From: Chelatococcus reniformis
GTDB taxonomy: Bacteria; Pseudomonadota; Alphaproteobacteria; Rhizobiales; Beijerinckiaceae
Reading direction: 5' to 3'
Assembly (NCBI RefSeq): GCF_014640075.1
Contig: NZ_BMGG01000006.1
Span: 104,175 to 168,174, forward strand
DNA: 64,000 bases
Part shown: piece after piece, positions 27,593 through 36,790 of the stretch
Layout of the letters: every line of letters starts with the position of its first letter
Numbering within the stretch: the stretch's first letter is position 1
The notes under the pieces: model-generated
Told to the model about the DNA's origin: nothing
What the model saw: only the letters and a program-made list of their open reading frames with translations
Databases searched by the model: none
Made by a program: the position numbers and the translations under genes

Positions 27593-28978
27593 CTACTCCG
27601 CCGCTTCCGCGCGTGCCTCGCGGAGCTTGCCGGCGCGCTCCTGCTTCAGCAGTTCGGCCACCATGAAGGCAAGCTCGAGCGCCTGCTCGGCGTTGAGGCG
27701 CGGATCGCAATAGGTGTGATAGCGGTCGGACAGGTCCGCGTCGCTGATGGCCCTCGCCCCGCCCGTGCACTCGGTGACATTCTTGCCGGTCATCTCCAGG
27801 TGGATACCGCCGGCGTAGGTGCCCTCGGCCTGATGGACCGCGAAGAACTGCTTTACCTCGCCGAGGATCAGGTCGAACGGCCGAGTCTTGTAGTTTCCGG
27901 CCTTCACCGTGTTGCCGTGCATGGGATCGCACGACCACACCACCTGCCGCCCCTCGCGCTGCACGGCCCGGACGAGGCCCGGCAGGTTGTCGGCCACCTT
28001 GTCGGCACCGAAGCGGCAGATCAGCGTGAGACGACCGGCCTCATTTGCCGGGTTCAGCACGTCGATGAGCCGGAGCAGTTCGTCCGGCTTCAGCGACGGG
28101 CCGCACTTCAGCCCGATCGGGTTGTTGATACCGCGGAAGAACTCCACGTGACCGTGGTCGAGCTGGCGGGTGCGGTCGCCGATCCACAGCATGTGGCCGG
28201 ATGTCGCGTACCAGTCCCCCGTCGTCGAATCGACGCGCGTGAACGCCTGCTCGTAGCCGAGCAGCAGCGCCTCATGGCTCGTGTAGAGATCGGTCGACCG
28301 CATTTCCGGATGGGTCTCCGGGTCGATGCCGATGGCGCGCATGAAGTCGAGGGCCTCGGTGATGCGGCCAGCCAGCTCCTGGTAGCGGCCCGATTGCGGG
28401 CTGTCCTTGACGAAGCCCAGCATCCAGCGGTGGGCATTGTCCAGGTTGGCATAGCCGCCACCGGCGAAGGCCCGCAGCAGGTTGAGCGTCGCCGCCGACT
28501 GGCGATAGGCCATCAGCTGCCGGCGCGGGTCCGGCATGCGGGACTGCGTCTCGAACGCGATGTCGTTGACGATGTCGCCGCGGTAGCTCGGCAGCTCGAC
28601 GCCGTCGACCTCCTCCAGGGGCGACGAGCGCGGCTTGGCGAACTGGCCCGCCACGCGGCCGACCTTCACCACCGGCGAAGCGCCGGCGAAGGTCAGCACG
28701 ACGGCCATCTGCAGGAACAGGCGGAAGAAATCTCGGATGTTGTCGGCAGAGTGCTCGGCGAAGGATTCGGCGCAGTCGCCCCCCTGCAGCAGGAAAGCTT
28801 CACCGGCCGCAACCTTGGCCAGCGCCCGCTTCAGCTTGCGCGCCTCGCCTGCAAAAACCAGCGGCGGAAAGCCTGCAAGCTGATCCTCCACGGCCGCCAG
28901 GGCGACCGCGTCGGGATAGATCGGCATTTGCTGCACGGGCTTCTGGCGCCACGTGGAGGGCGACCACCGCTCACTCAT
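27593..28978 (-). CDS. aroG: 3-deoxy-7-phosphoheptulonate synthase, class II
   Basis: First step of aromatic amino acid synthesis, from erythrose 4-phosphate and phosphoenolpyruvate. 461 residues of the plant-like class II (AroA-II) enzyme: [14 protein letters not shown] near the N-terminus, [49 protein letters not shown], then [18 protein letters not shown] and the metal-site block [10 protein letters not shown]. Length is typical for bacterial forms. The gene symbol follows mycobacterial usage and is uncertain. It is followed by a hairpin and has 281 bp of gene-free DNA upstream, with no clear promoter found by eye. Confidence 0.95.
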   Translation of the reverse strand: MSERWSPSTWRQKPVQQMPIYPDAVALAAVEDQLAGFPPLVFAGEARKLKRALAKVAAGEAFLLQGGDCAESFAEHSADNIRDFFRLFLQMAVVLTFAGASPVVKVGRVAGQFAKPRSSPLEEVDGVELPSYRGDIVNDIAFETQSRMPDPRRQLMAYRQSAATLNLLRAFAGGGYANLDNAHRWMLGFVKDSPQSGRYQELAGRITEALDFMRAIGIDPETHPEMRSTDLYTSHEALLLGYEQAFTRVDSTTGDWYATSGHMLWIGDRTRQLDHGHVEFFRGINNPIGLKCGPSLKPDELLRLIDVLNPANEAGRLTLICRFGADKVADNLPGLVRAVQREGRQVVWSCDPMHGNTVKAGNYKTRPFDLILGEVKQFFAVHQAEGTYAGGIHLEMTGKNVTECTGGARAISDADLSDRYHTYCDPRLNAEQALELAFMVAELLKQERAGKLREARAEAAE

Positions 28979-29259
28979 TGTTTCTACTCCTGCGGCGAAG
29001 GCTCGTGCCCGCCGCTCCTCAGTTCATCCGCATCATCGCCGAAAACATCAGCCTGCCCGAGCATCGATTCGGGCAACGTGCGCGAGAGCACGTTTCGCAC
29101 CGTGGGCGCTCCGCGGCCAAGAACATGCTCCCGACCCGCGCTGAACGCTGTCCTGTCGCCCGGAGCAGTCCCGTACGAGCCGATCGCGCATTCACACACC
29201 GATATGGGCGAAGCGCGCCTTATAACCACTTCGCCGGACGGGGTGAAGAGCCTTGGCGC

Positions 29260-30378
29260 TCAAGGGATCGCGGCAGGCGGACGGCCAGTGCGGCGGAAGC
29301 CGACGTAACCCGCATCGGCGTCGAACAGATAGTCGAAGCCGTTGAGCAGCCGCACGCTGGTATTGACGAACGGCTTGCGATCGCTGCCGCCGACGAGGAT
29401 CACGCGACGTGGCGCCACGACATTGTCCCTATCGCCGACGGTGAAACCGTAGGTGACCCTGCCGCTCGGGGCACCTTCACCGAGCGTGAAGCTCAAGGTC
29501 GTGCCGTCAGCGAGTCGGCGGCGCGGGCGGCCGTCATCGCCATCCAAATCCGCCTGGGCGAGGTGCCCCTCCAGCGCTGCGTCGGGCACCGTGAGGAACA
29601 TGTCGGACACACCGGTATCGACGAGGACCGAGCCGCATGCGGCATCCGAGCCCGATACGCTCGCGCACATCGGCGTTGTCTTCCAATCCCCCAACGCCTC
29701 GTCGCGCGCCAGCTTGACGAAGGTGAACCGGGCCACCGCGTCGGCGCTCAGCCCGAGCCGGATCCCGTCCCGAGCCACCACGTAGCCGCGCCGCCAGTCG
29801 CCGCCTGTGCCGATTCCGGCCAGGTTGAGGGCGGGGTTCGTCTGCGGGGTGCCGCGGCGCTGATGGTCGTGCTCGCGTGCGAAGCCGATGCCGACCATGG
29901 CGACATGGGCCGGATCGTCGTCGGGCGTGCAATTGCGTGCGCGGTCGGTGCATTCGATGCGACGGACGGCGATGACCGGAATGGGGCGCGTCGTCACGCT
30001 CGCCCCATCGGCGCCCGTGAGGGTCACCGGGACGACGATCCAGTCGCCGCGCATGATGCGGCCGGAACTGGAATAGGTGATGCCGGCCGGCCCCAGATTG
30101 GGAAGATTGTCGATATCGGCGATGGCCGAGGCGGCCACGACCACGCCGGTCGAACCCGTGTCGACGACCGCCAGGCGTGAACGCCCACCGACGGACAGCC
30201 GCAGCTTGGGTGGATAGGCGATATCCGACCCGGGCCGGCGGTTGACGAACGGCAGATACACGTGCCCGCCGCTGCCGTAGGCCGGTGACGGCTCGGTCTG
30301 GGCCGCGCTTGGCCAGGCGAGGAGGGTGCAGGCCGCGAGGGCGGCCGCGGCAAGACAGGCGCGGAGCGCTATTGCCAT
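29260..30378 (-). CDS. Secreted two-lobed pepsin-like aspartic protease
   Basis: 372 residues with a signal peptide (ends about residue 27, PSAAQ). Two catalytic triads are visible: VVDTGSTGVVV at about 73 and VLVDTGVSDMF at about 253, 180 residues apart, close to pepsin (Asp32 and Asp215, 183 apart). Each is followed later by a hydrophobic-hydrophobic-Gly element (AMVGIGF near 160; VILVGGSDRKPF near 330). The tail NGFDYLFDADAGYVGF matches pepsin-like endings. Most bacterial DTG proteins have a single lobe (see 55084-55818), so this architecture is unusual. ATG at 30378 overlaps the glutathione reductase stop by one base (TGATG). Confidence 0.72.
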   Translation of the reverse strand: MAIALRACLAAAALAACTLLAWPSAAQTEPSPAYGSGGHVYLPFVNRRPGSDIAYPPKLRLSVGGRSRLAVVDTGSTGVVVAASAIADIDNLPNLGPAGITYSSSGRIMRGDWIVVPVTLTGADGASVTTRPIPVIAVRRIECTDRARNCTPDDDPAHVAMVGIGFAREHDHQRRGTPQTNPALNLAGIGTGGDWRRGYVVARDGIRLGLSADAVARFTFVKLARDEALGDWKTTPMCASVSGSDAACGSVLVDTGVSDMFLTVPDAALEGHLAQADLDGDDGRPRRRLADGTTLSFTLGEGAPSGRVTYGFTVGDRDNVVAPRRVILVGGSDRKPFVNTSVRLLNGFDYLFDADAGYVGFRRTGRPPAAIP

Positions 30379-31754
30379 CACGCCACGCCCGGCTCCGCCC
30401 AGGGCGTGCGCATGGTGACCAGTTCCTCGCCCGCCGTCGGGTGCACCGCCATGGTGCGGTCGAAGTCGGCTTTGGTGGCGCCCATGGTGATGGCGATGCC
30501 CAGCGCCTGGATGATCTCGCCGGCGGCCTCCCCGAGGATGTGCACGCCGACCACCCGGTCGGTCTCGCCGTCGACCAGGACCTTCATGAACATGCGCTCG
30601 TCGCGTCCGGACAACGTCGCCTTCATCGGCTTGAATGAAGATTTGAAGACGACGAGGTTGCCATAGGCCTCGCGCGCCTGCGCCTCGGTCAGCCCCACGG
30701 TGCCGAGTTCCGGCGTCGAGAACACGGCGGTGGGGATGACGCTGTAGTCGACCCGGGTCGGCATGCCGCCGAAGACCGTGTCGGCGAAGGCGTGCCCTTC
30801 ACGGATCGCCACCGGGGTCAGGTTGGCCCGGTTGGTCACGTCGCCGACGGCGTAGATCGAGGCGACGCTGGACTGGGAGAACGGGTCGACCTCGATGGCG
30901 CCGTGGCGGTCGAGCACGACACCGGCCTCCTCCAGGCCAAGGCTGCGCGTATTCGGACGCCGGCCCGTGGCGATCATCACCGCATCCACGGCGAGGACCG
31001 AACCGTCGGAGATGTGCGCGGCAAGGCCGTCCTGCGACTTCTCGATCCGCTCCAGGCGGGAGCCGTTGAGCACGCGGACGCCACCACGCTCATAGGCTGT
31101 CTCCACGCCCACCCGAAGCTCATCGTCGAAGCCGCGCAGGATGTGATCGCCGCGGTGGACCAGAATGGTGCGGCTGCCGAGGCCTGCGAACACGCCGGCG
31201 AACTCGACGCCGATATAGCCGCCGCCGACGACGAGGACACGCTCTGGAAGGCTCTCCAGGTGGAAGGCTTCATTGGACGAGATGGCGTATTCGAAGCCCG
31301 GCACCATGGGCTCGACGCTGGGATGGCCGCCAGTCGCCACCAGGATAGTACGGGCGCGCACGCGTTCCCCGGTGGCAACGATGCGAACCGTGTGCGGATC
31401 CTCGATGACGGCGCGGCTATCGACAATGGCGGCGCCGGCGCGTTCGAGGTTGGCCCGGTAGATGCGCTCAAGCCGGGCGATCTCAGCATCCTTGTTCCGG
31501 ATCAGCGTCGCCCAGTCGAACGAGGCCTCCGGCACGCTCCAGCCGAACCCGGCGGCATCCTCGAACTCGTGGGAGAAGCGGCTGGCGTAGACCAGGAGCT
31601 TCTTGGGGACGCAGCCGCGGATGACGCAGGTGCCTCCCATGCGGAACTCCTCCGCGACCATCACCTTGGCGCCATGGCTGGCCGCGATGCGCCCGGCGCG
31701 CACCCCGCCCGATCCGCCGCCGATCACGAAGAGGTCGACATCATGAACGCTCAT
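30378..31754 (-). CDS. gor: Glutathione-disulfide reductase
   Basis: NADPH-dependent reduction of glutathione disulfide, cytoplasmic. 458 residues of the class I pyridine nucleotide-disulfide oxidoreductase fold: FAD motif IGGGSGGVRAGRIAA near residue 11, redox pair Cys43-VIRG-Cys48 in GGTCVIRGCVPKKLL, the NADP-binding VVGGGYIGVEFAG, and the C-terminal HPT-AGEE catalytic block. The motif RIYRANLERAG and KSSFKPMKATLSGRDERMFMK are typical of alphaproteobacterial Gor. It starts with ATGA overlap on the O-antigen ligase gene stop and ends one base into the protease gene, so three unrelated proteins are on one transcript. Confidence 0.95.
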   Translation of the reverse strand: MSVHDVDLFVIGGGSGGVRAGRIAASHGAKVMVAEEFRMGGTCVIRGCVPKKLLVYASRFSHEFEDAAGFGWSVPEASFDWATLIRNKDAEIARLERIYRANLERAGAAIVDSRAVIEDPHTVRIVATGERVRARTILVATGGHPSVEPMVPGFEYAISSNEAFHLESLPERVLVVGGGYIGVEFAGVFAGLGSRTILVHRGDHILRGFDDELRVGVETAYERGGVRVLNGSRLERIEKSQDGLAAHISDGSVLAVDAVMIATGRRPNTRSLGLEEAGVVLDRHGAIEVDPFSQSSVASIYAVGDVTNRANLTPVAIREGHAFADTVFGGMPTRVDYSVIPTAVFSTPELGTVGLTEAQAREAYGNLVVFKSSFKPMKATLSGRDERMFMKVLVDGETDRVVGVHILGEAAGEIIQALGIAITMGATKADFDRTMAVHPTAGEELVTMRTPWAEPGVA

Positions 31755-32995
31755 CGCGCGCCCTCCTCATGCACCACCGGACCACCGACGGGCGGCCTGG
31801 CCCACAACCACAGCACCGCCGCGCCGGCGACGGCAATCCACCAGCCCTGCCAGGCGCCGTGCCCGACCAGCGCGATCATCAATGCAGCGGCCGTCACCGC
31901 CAAGCCTGCGGCATGCTGCTCCCGGCCGAGCCGCGCCAACGTGCGCCAGAGCACAACCAGCGCCGCGCCGACAAGCGCCGCGCCGATCATGCCAAGCTCC
32001 GCCCAGACCTGGAGAAACATGTCGTGGGGGTGGCCCACATCCAGCAGCGTGCGGCGATCGGCGGCGACCTCGCTTGCCACCGGATCGCGCACGACCACGG
32101 CGCTCGACCCGAAGCCGGTGCCGGTCAGCGGCCGCTGCGCCACCACCTCGCCGAAGCTGAGCCAGATGTTGACGCGGTCACGCGCATGCAGGGACTGGAG
32201 CGCATCGAGCGCCCGGTCGGGGATGAGGCGGGAGGCCAGTTCCCCCTTGAGCGGCGCAACGAGCAGCGAGGCGGCAACCGCCAGCATGACGGCCCAGCGC
32301 GCCGTGCGCGGCGCCACCAGGGCGAGGACGAAGGCCGCTGCAGCGCTGACGAGCGCACACATGGCCGTCCCGGACACGGATGTGAACACCGTCACGGCGA
32401 TGACGCCCGCGAGCGCGGCCAGCAGCAGCCACCGCCGCGCCATGCCCTTGGTGAGCGGTACCAGGGGCCAGTAGAGCAGCACCAGGGCGAGCACCGGCTT
32501 GTTGGTGATGAAATACGTGGCGCGCAAGCCCAGCGCCTCGCGCCAGGCCAGCCGCGTGATCAGCTCGACGAAGACCTCGATGGCAGCGAGCGCCAAGCAT
32601 AGCATCAGCATCGGCACGGCGCGACGCTCGGGCTGGCGCGGCAACGCGGCGCCCAGAGCGATGGCCGCCAAAGCGGGAATGAACGCCTCGGCCAGCGCGA
32701 AGGCGCTTCGCGGCCGATCGTGTGCCCAGGTCAGCGAGGCCAGGGCCAGGAGCAGGAATGCGAGGAACAGCAGACCGAAGGGGCTGCGAACGATTCCTCG
32801 GAGATGCTCGACGACGACGGGGAGCCCCTGGCTCAGGCCCGCGCCGACGAACGCGACGAGCGCGGCAATAACGAGCACGAGCACCGATGAGCGGTTGGCG
32901 AAGGCGAGCATGAGCGGCATCGCCGCCAGCACGAGCCAGGCGATCTGGGCCAGAGGAGTTGCCGGCTCCGCAACGCTTCGACCCTGACGCCCCAT
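31751..32995 (-). CDS. O-antigen ligase family membrane protein
   Basis: 414 residues, ten to twelve membrane segments and an extended periplasmic loop. The Wzy_C-type signature GHPHDMFLQVWAELGMIGAAL is present near residue 310, and RDRVNIWLSFGEVVAQRPLTGTGFGS lies just before it, as in WaaL/Wzy proteins. Probably ligates or polymerises a surface polysaccharide in the inner membrane. No other glycan genes are adjacent. It overlaps gor by four bases. The region 32996-33171 to the right is a divergent promoter region shared with the TctC gene. Confidence 0.88.
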   Translation of the reverse strand: MGRQGRSVAEPATPLAQIAWLVLAAMPLMLAFANRSSVLVLVIAALVAFVGAGLSQGLPVVVEHLRGIVRSPFGLLFLAFLLLALASLTWAHDRPRSAFALAEAFIPALAAIALGAALPRQPERRAVPMLMLCLALAAIEVFVELITRLAWREALGLRATYFITNKPVLALVLLYWPLVPLTKGMARRWLLLAALAGVIAVTVFTSVSGTAMCALVSAAAAFVLALVAPRTARWAVMLAVAASLLVAPLKGELASRLIPDRALDALQSLHARDRVNIWLSFGEVVAQRPLTGTGFGSSAVVVRDPVASEVAADRRTLLDVGHPHDMFLQVWAELGMIGAALVGAALVVLWRTLARLGREQHAAGLAVTAAALMIALVGHGAWQGWWIAVAGAAVLWLWARPPVGGPVVHEEGAR

Positions 32996-33171
32996 GTCCG
33001 CCGTCCGCTCCCCATGTGCGCGATCTTGCGCCGACCCCGCCCGACGGGTCGTCAGGTGGCAACAACAGCGGACAAAATTGGCACCCGCCCGACTTTCGCC
33101 GATCGGAGGCTCTACGCCATCGTGCGAGGCGGATAAAGTGGGCAGGCAGTTCGAAGGCGAGGACTGACGGC

Positions 33172-34233
33172 ATGACGGGGAACCGAAAGGGTCCGAACGG
33201 CAGACGCGGCTGGCTCCACGCCGGCGGGCGCGTGATCATCGCATCGCTGGCCGCGGTGGCGGCCGTGACCACGAGTCCTGCCGCCGACGATCACCTCGGA
33301 CCGGTCGCCATCGTCGCCCCGACGACGCCGGGCAGCAGCTTCGATCAGCTGGCGCGCGCGGTCGGCAGCGGCCTCAGCACCGCGGGCCTCGCGGCGGACG
33401 TCGAGGTGATCAACGTCCCCGGCTCCGGCGGCACCGTCGCGCTTGAGCGCTTCGTCAGCCCGGGCCCCACGGCGAAACCGTCCAACACCAGCCGCTTCCT
33501 GATCGTCGGCCTGCCCACCCTCGCCAAGGCATTGCAAAGCGGCAAGGCCGATGCGCTGGCCCAGGTGGTTCCGGTGGCACAGCTGACGGCCGAGCCCCTG
33601 GCGCTGGTGGTGCCCGCGCTATCGCCGATCACGGCGGCGGCAGACCTGGTGCGCCTGCTGAAGGAGGATTCGGTCGGCGTGGTCTGGGCCGGCGGCACGG
33701 TCGGCGGCATCGACCATCTCACGGCAGCCCTGTTCGCCCAGGCGATCGGGATCGAGCCGCAACAGATCAACTACGTCCCCTTCCTCAATGGAACGGAGGC
33801 GTTGGCCGCCCTGCTGCGCTCGCAGGCCCACGTCGGTATTGGCGCCATCGCCGAGTTCGAGGGGCAGATCGCTTCCGGCCGGCTGCGCCTCATCGCCGTG
33901 ACCGGGCCGGAGCGCGCCGCGGGGATCGAGGTGCCGACTCTCAGGGAGCAGGGCATCGATCTGGCCGTCACGGACTGGCGCGGCATCGTTGCCCCACCGG
34001 CCGCGGCCGCCGACCGGCTGCGTCCGATCCGCGCCGTCGGCGACCTGGCCCGCTCTGAGGCCTGGGCCGAGCGACTGCGCACGCGCCGCTGGACACCCGC
34101 GTATCTAGACGGCGATGCCTTCGCCGGCATTCTCAAGGCCGAGCAGGAACGGTTCGCGGCGGTGCTGGCGACGCTCGGCCTCACGATGCCTGCGATCACC
34201 CACTCCTCTGGCCCGTCCGCGGACCGCCAATAG
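33172..34233 (+). CDS. Tripartite tricarboxylate transporter substrate-binding protein (TctC/Bug family)
   Basis: 353 residues. A signal-like N-terminus (GWLHAGGRVIIASLAAVAAVTTSPA, about 13-37) precedes the Bug-family fold: IVAPTTPGSSFDQLARAVGSGL, GSGGTVALERF and DVEVINVP at the start, VGVVWAGGTVGGIDHLTAALF and INYVPFLNGTEALAALLRSQAHVGIG later. Such proteins deliver carboxylates or related anions to TctAB permeases; no TctA/TctB gene is nearby, so it is an orphan. ATG at 33172 (MTGNRKG) follows gaaggcgagga at about 10 bases. The frame is open upstream to 32959 but without a start signal. Confidence 0.85.
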   Translation: MTGNRKGPNGRRGWLHAGGRVIIASLAAVAAVTTSPAADDHLGPVAIVAPTTPGSSFDQLARAVGSGLSTAGLAADVEVINVPGSGGTVALERFVSPGPTAKPSNTSRFLIVGLPTLAKALQSGKADALAQVVPVAQLTAEPLALVVPALSPITAAADLVRLLKEDSVGVVWAGGTVGGIDHLTAALFAQAIGIEPQQINYVPFLNGTEALAALLRSQAHVGIGAIAEFEGQIASGRLRLIAVTGPERAAGIEVPTLREQGIDLAVTDWRGIVAPPAAAADRLRPIRAVGDLARSEAWAERLRTRRWTPAYLDGDAFAGILKAEQERFAAVLATLGLTMPAITHSSGPSADRQ

Positions 34234-34276
34234 GGTGGAGACTTGCAGGTTTCCCTGGGCGATCCATCTGGCAATG

Positions 34277-34380
34277 CGCTGGAGCGGGATGATTTATAGA
34301 ATCAGCATCCCACCTTAAACCTTTGTTTGAGCATGATCTTATCCAAAAGCCCGTGTCCGCATTTTGGATCAATGCTCTAG
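34277..34380. repeat. Palindromic intergenic element, family A, copy 1
   Basis: About 104 bp. It starts ggagcgggatgat, continues atagaatcagcatcc, then accttaaacctttgtttgag and catgatcttatccaaaag, and ends attttggatcaatgctctag. Copies at 46.4, 49.9, 51.0 and 12.1 kb share the order hairpin, aagtct(t/c)tgtttgagcatgatctt, second hairpin, and ATGCTCTAG. The last bases CTAGAGC on the minus strand form the stop codon of the SRPBCC gene at 34377-34379. Confidence 0.8.
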
Positions 34381-34769
34381 GCGCAATCGAGCTTTGTCTT
34401 CGCCGCGACAAGGCCCGCCTCCATCATGGCACCGACCTGCACGGCCGCCTCGTGGGGCAAAACGTCGGCGATCCACACCAGGCGGCTTCCGCGTTCGGCC
34501 GCCACAACCTGGAACGAGGCGTTGTGATGGCTGAGCCGTTCGCTGCGCACGGAATAGGCCAGACGCCGGAGGCGCTCATCCACGTCTACGATCACCTCGC
34601 GCGCCACCAGGCCGTTGCCGAAGGTCACCAAACGGGCGCCATCTTCCATGGTCACGTCAATGACAAAGCCAGGCGCAAAGCGCGTGTGAACGGCGCCGAC
34701 GTCGCGGACCACGTCCCAGACGGTCTCCGGCGCCGCGTCCAGCGCGATCTCCTTGTGGATCGATGCCAC
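34377..34769 (-). CDS. SRPBCC-family protein (polyketide cyclase/START-like)
   Basis: 130 residues forming one helix-grip fold: KEIALDAAPETVWDVVRDVGAVHTRFAPGFV (first strand and helix), then alternating strands and the C-terminal helix VGAMMEAGLVAAKTKLD. This superfamily binds hydrophobic ligands; no function can be assigned. Three successive in-frame GTG codons start the frame; an aggagg site ends 5 bases before the last (34769), which is chosen. The stop codon is supplied by the end of the adjacent repeat element. Confidence 0.78.
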   Translation of the reverse strand: MASIHKEIALDAAPETVWDVVRDVGAVHTRFAPGFVIDVTMEDGARLVTFGNGLVAREVIVDVDERLRRLAYSVRSERLSHHNASFQVVAAERGSRLVWIADVLPHEAAVQVGAMMEAGLVAAKTKLDCA

Positions 34770-34919
34770 CACCACCTCCTCGATGCAGAGGACGAGACGT
34801 TGGCACCTGCCGCGGCCCGGCGCTGGCGGAAACCGGACCTGACGGGTGGCGCCGAACGTTCATGCCACGCTGGCCGTGGAGGCGGAACGCCGGCCGCCGC
34901 GAACGCGCCGGCAACGGCG

Positions 34920-35420
34920 TCAGAACTCCTTGCCGCGAGCTCGCATCTCGGCGCGAATGCGCTCGACCACCGCCGCGGACAGCGTCTGCTGCCAGTCCTG
35001 CATTTTCAGGAAGAGTTCCTGGAGGATCGCCGGCTGGCTGCTCACGTAGCGCTTGCCCGCAGCAGAGGTGAAGAACGCACCGATCTCCTTGAGATCCGCC
35101 TCCGGGATCTGGCTGGCATAGATGCGGGCTGCCTGGTCGACCATCTCGCTCTTGCGCGCCTCCAGCTCCGGCGAGATCTTGGCGATGATCTCCTCCATGT
35201 CCTTGGTCAGCTCGGGACGCGTCACCAGTTGCTCGCGCACCTGGGTGAACAGGCTCGGCACCACCGCATCGAATGACCGCTCGATACCCGAGCTGATCAC
35301 CACGGCCCGCGCCGCTTCCAGATGCGAGGAGGTGATCTGCTGGCTTTGTGCCAGGGCCGGAACTAGGGGCTGGACCAGCAGCAGCATGGCCGCAGCCAGC
35401 TGGAAGGCGAGACGCTTCAT
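34920..35420 (-). CDS. DUF2059 domain-containing secreted protein
   Basis: 166 residues with a signal peptide (MKRLAFQLAAAMLLLVQPLVPALAQ). The helical mature part shows the DUF2059 pattern: ARAVVISSGIERSFDAVVPSLFTQVREQL, PELTKDMEEIIAKISPELEARKSEMVDQAARIYASQ, and EADLKEIGAFFTSAAGKRYVSSQPAI with the conserved F-x-S-x-x-G-K. Periplasmic; function unknown. ATG at 35420 has ggagatctac upstream. A longer frame starting at 35669 is not used because it lacks the signal peptide at its N-terminus. Confidence 0.88.
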   Translation of the reverse strand: MKRLAFQLAAAMLLLVQPLVPALAQSQQITSSHLEAARAVVISSGIERSFDAVVPSLFTQVREQLVTRPELTKDMEEIIAKISPELEARKSEMVDQAARIYASQIPEADLKEIGAFFTSAAGKRYVSSQPAILQELFLKMQDWQQTLSAAVVERIRAEMRARGKEF

Positions 35421-35493
35421 GTAGATCTCCGTGACGTTTATCGCTCGGCGCGGCCGACGTAGGGCCTTGCCACCGCTTCGCCTGCGCGAACGT

Positions 35494-36063
35494 TTAGAGC
35501 ATGACGCGGGAAGAAGGAAACAGCGTTGCCCCGGGCGATGGCCCGGCGAGCTCGCGCTCCATGTGAAGGGCGTTGCTCCCGTAGCTGGCCAGCTTGCCCG
35601 CGGAGACGACGTCGGGCCGCGCGACGAAGCCGTGCCGCTGCCAGAACCGCGCGGAGCCGCCGACCGCAATCAACGAGGCGCGAGCGAAGCCGGCCGTTCG
35701 AGCGTGATCGAGGAGCTTGGCCACAAGGGTCGCAGCGGCGCCGTGGCCGCGGGCCTCGGAGAGGATGGCAAGGTCGTGGATGTAGTAGGTCGTCGGCGCC
35801 GCCGGCAACGCCTCGAGCAGGATATTGAGCGCCGGCGGCTCGGCCAGCCGGCCGGGATGGCTGATCGCGTAGGCGATCACGCTCTCCAGTCCGCGGCCGT
35901 CGATGCGGCAAAGGGCCAGACAGCCGGGGGGATAGAGCGCGAGCCGCTCGGCGAATACCGCCGGATCCTCCGGGAAATCGGGATGCACCGCTCGCGCCAC
36001 CGCATCCACTGCCGGCAGATCCGACGGGCGCATGGCCCGCCAGATAGCCGGAGGGCGGCTCAC
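35494..36063 (-). CDS. GNAT-family N-acetyltransferase
   Basis: 189 residues with RAMRPSDLPAVDAVARAVHPDFPEDP at the N-terminus, the acetyl-CoA-binding ILSEARGHGAAATLVAKLLDHARTAGF, and FWQRHGFV near the C-terminus. Substrate unknown. The start is uncertain: GTG at 36063 keeps the first strand of the fold, whereas ATG at 36033 would truncate it and GTG at 36075 adds four residues. The stop codon and the last codons (Val-Met-Leu) are read from tagagcatgac, a fragment of the intergenic repeat ends. It follows rpiA on the same strand. Confidence 0.78.
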   Translation of the reverse strand: MSRPPAIWRAMRPSDLPAVDAVARAVHPDFPEDPAVFAERLALYPPGCLALCRIDGRGLESVIAYAISHPGRLAEPPALNILLEALPAAPTTYYIHDLAILSEARGHGAAATLVAKLLDHARTAGFARASLIAVGGSARFWQRHGFVARPDVVSAGKLASYGSNALHMERELAGPSPGATLFPSSRVML

Positions 36064-36094
36064 GCCGGCCAACACGGATCGCGGCGCGCGCCCG

Positions 36095-36790
36095 TCACAG
36101 CTTACCCATCTCGATCAGACCGGATGCACCGGCCAGGACGGCGGCCGTCGCCAGGCCGATAAAGAGCCCGTGCTCGACCACGCCGGGCACCCCCGCCAGC
36201 GTCGACGCGAGGGCCGGCGGATCGGGAATGCGCCCGAAGGAGGCGTCGAGGATGACGTGGCCGCCGTCGGTGACGAACGGCGTGTCGCCGGACCGGCGCA
36301 GATCGAGCGGCCCGTGGCACCCGGCTGCCGCCGCCACCCGTGCGATCGCCAGGCGCGTCGCGCCCAGCCCGAAGGGCACCACCTCGATGGGCAGGGGGAA
36401 GCGCCCGAGCGTCGCAACGCGCTTGCTGTCGTCGGCGATGACGACCATGCGGCCGCTCGCGGCGGCAACGATCTTCTCACGCAGCAGCGCCCCGCCGCCG
36501 CCCTTGATGAGCCGGAGCTCGCCGTCGAGTTCGTCGGCGCCGTCGACCGTCAGGTCGAGCTCCGGCATGGCGTCGAGGGTGGTCATGGCGATTCCGGCAG
36601 CCAGCGCCTGCGCCTGAGTCGCCTCGGACGTCGCCACGCACGTCACCTCGAGCCCGGCACGCACCCGTTCGCCAAGCAGCTCGACGAAATGCTTGGCGGT
36701 GGAGCCGGTGCCGAGGCCGAGGCGCATCCTGGGCTCGACCAGCTCGAGCGCCCGCGCCGCGGCCTGCCGTTTCAGGTCGTCCGCGCTCAC
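36095..36790 (-). CDS. rpiA: Ribose-5-phosphate isomerase A
   Basis: Pentose phosphate pathway, ribulose 5-phosphate to ribose 5-phosphate. 231 residues: [17 protein letters not shown] (substrate loop), [26 protein letters not shown] (catalytic DGADE, about 84-105), [12 protein letters not shown] and [10 protein letters not shown]. The N-terminus comes from the GTG at 36790, whose TGA overlap with the gabD stop (GTGA) indicates translational coupling; the frame upstream of it is a shadow of gabD. The gene pair links carbon metabolism with succinate semialdehyde oxidation. Confidence 0.93.
   Translation of the reverse strand: MSADDLKRQAAARALELVEPRMRLGLGTGSTAKHFVELLGERVRAGLEVTCVATSEATQAQALAAGIAMTTLDAMPELDLTVDGADELDGELRLIKGGGGALLREKIVAAASGRMVVIADDSKRVATLGRFPLPIEVVPFGLGATRLAIARVAAAAGCHGPLDLRRSGDTPFVTDGGHVILDASFGRIPDPPALASTLAGVPGVVEHGLFIGLATAAVLAGASGLIEMGKL

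Noticed and set aside
27440-29308. 622-residue plus-strand frame opposite the DAHP synthase gene
   Set aside because: Shadow of the class II DAHP synthase, which has all catalytic blocks on the other strand.
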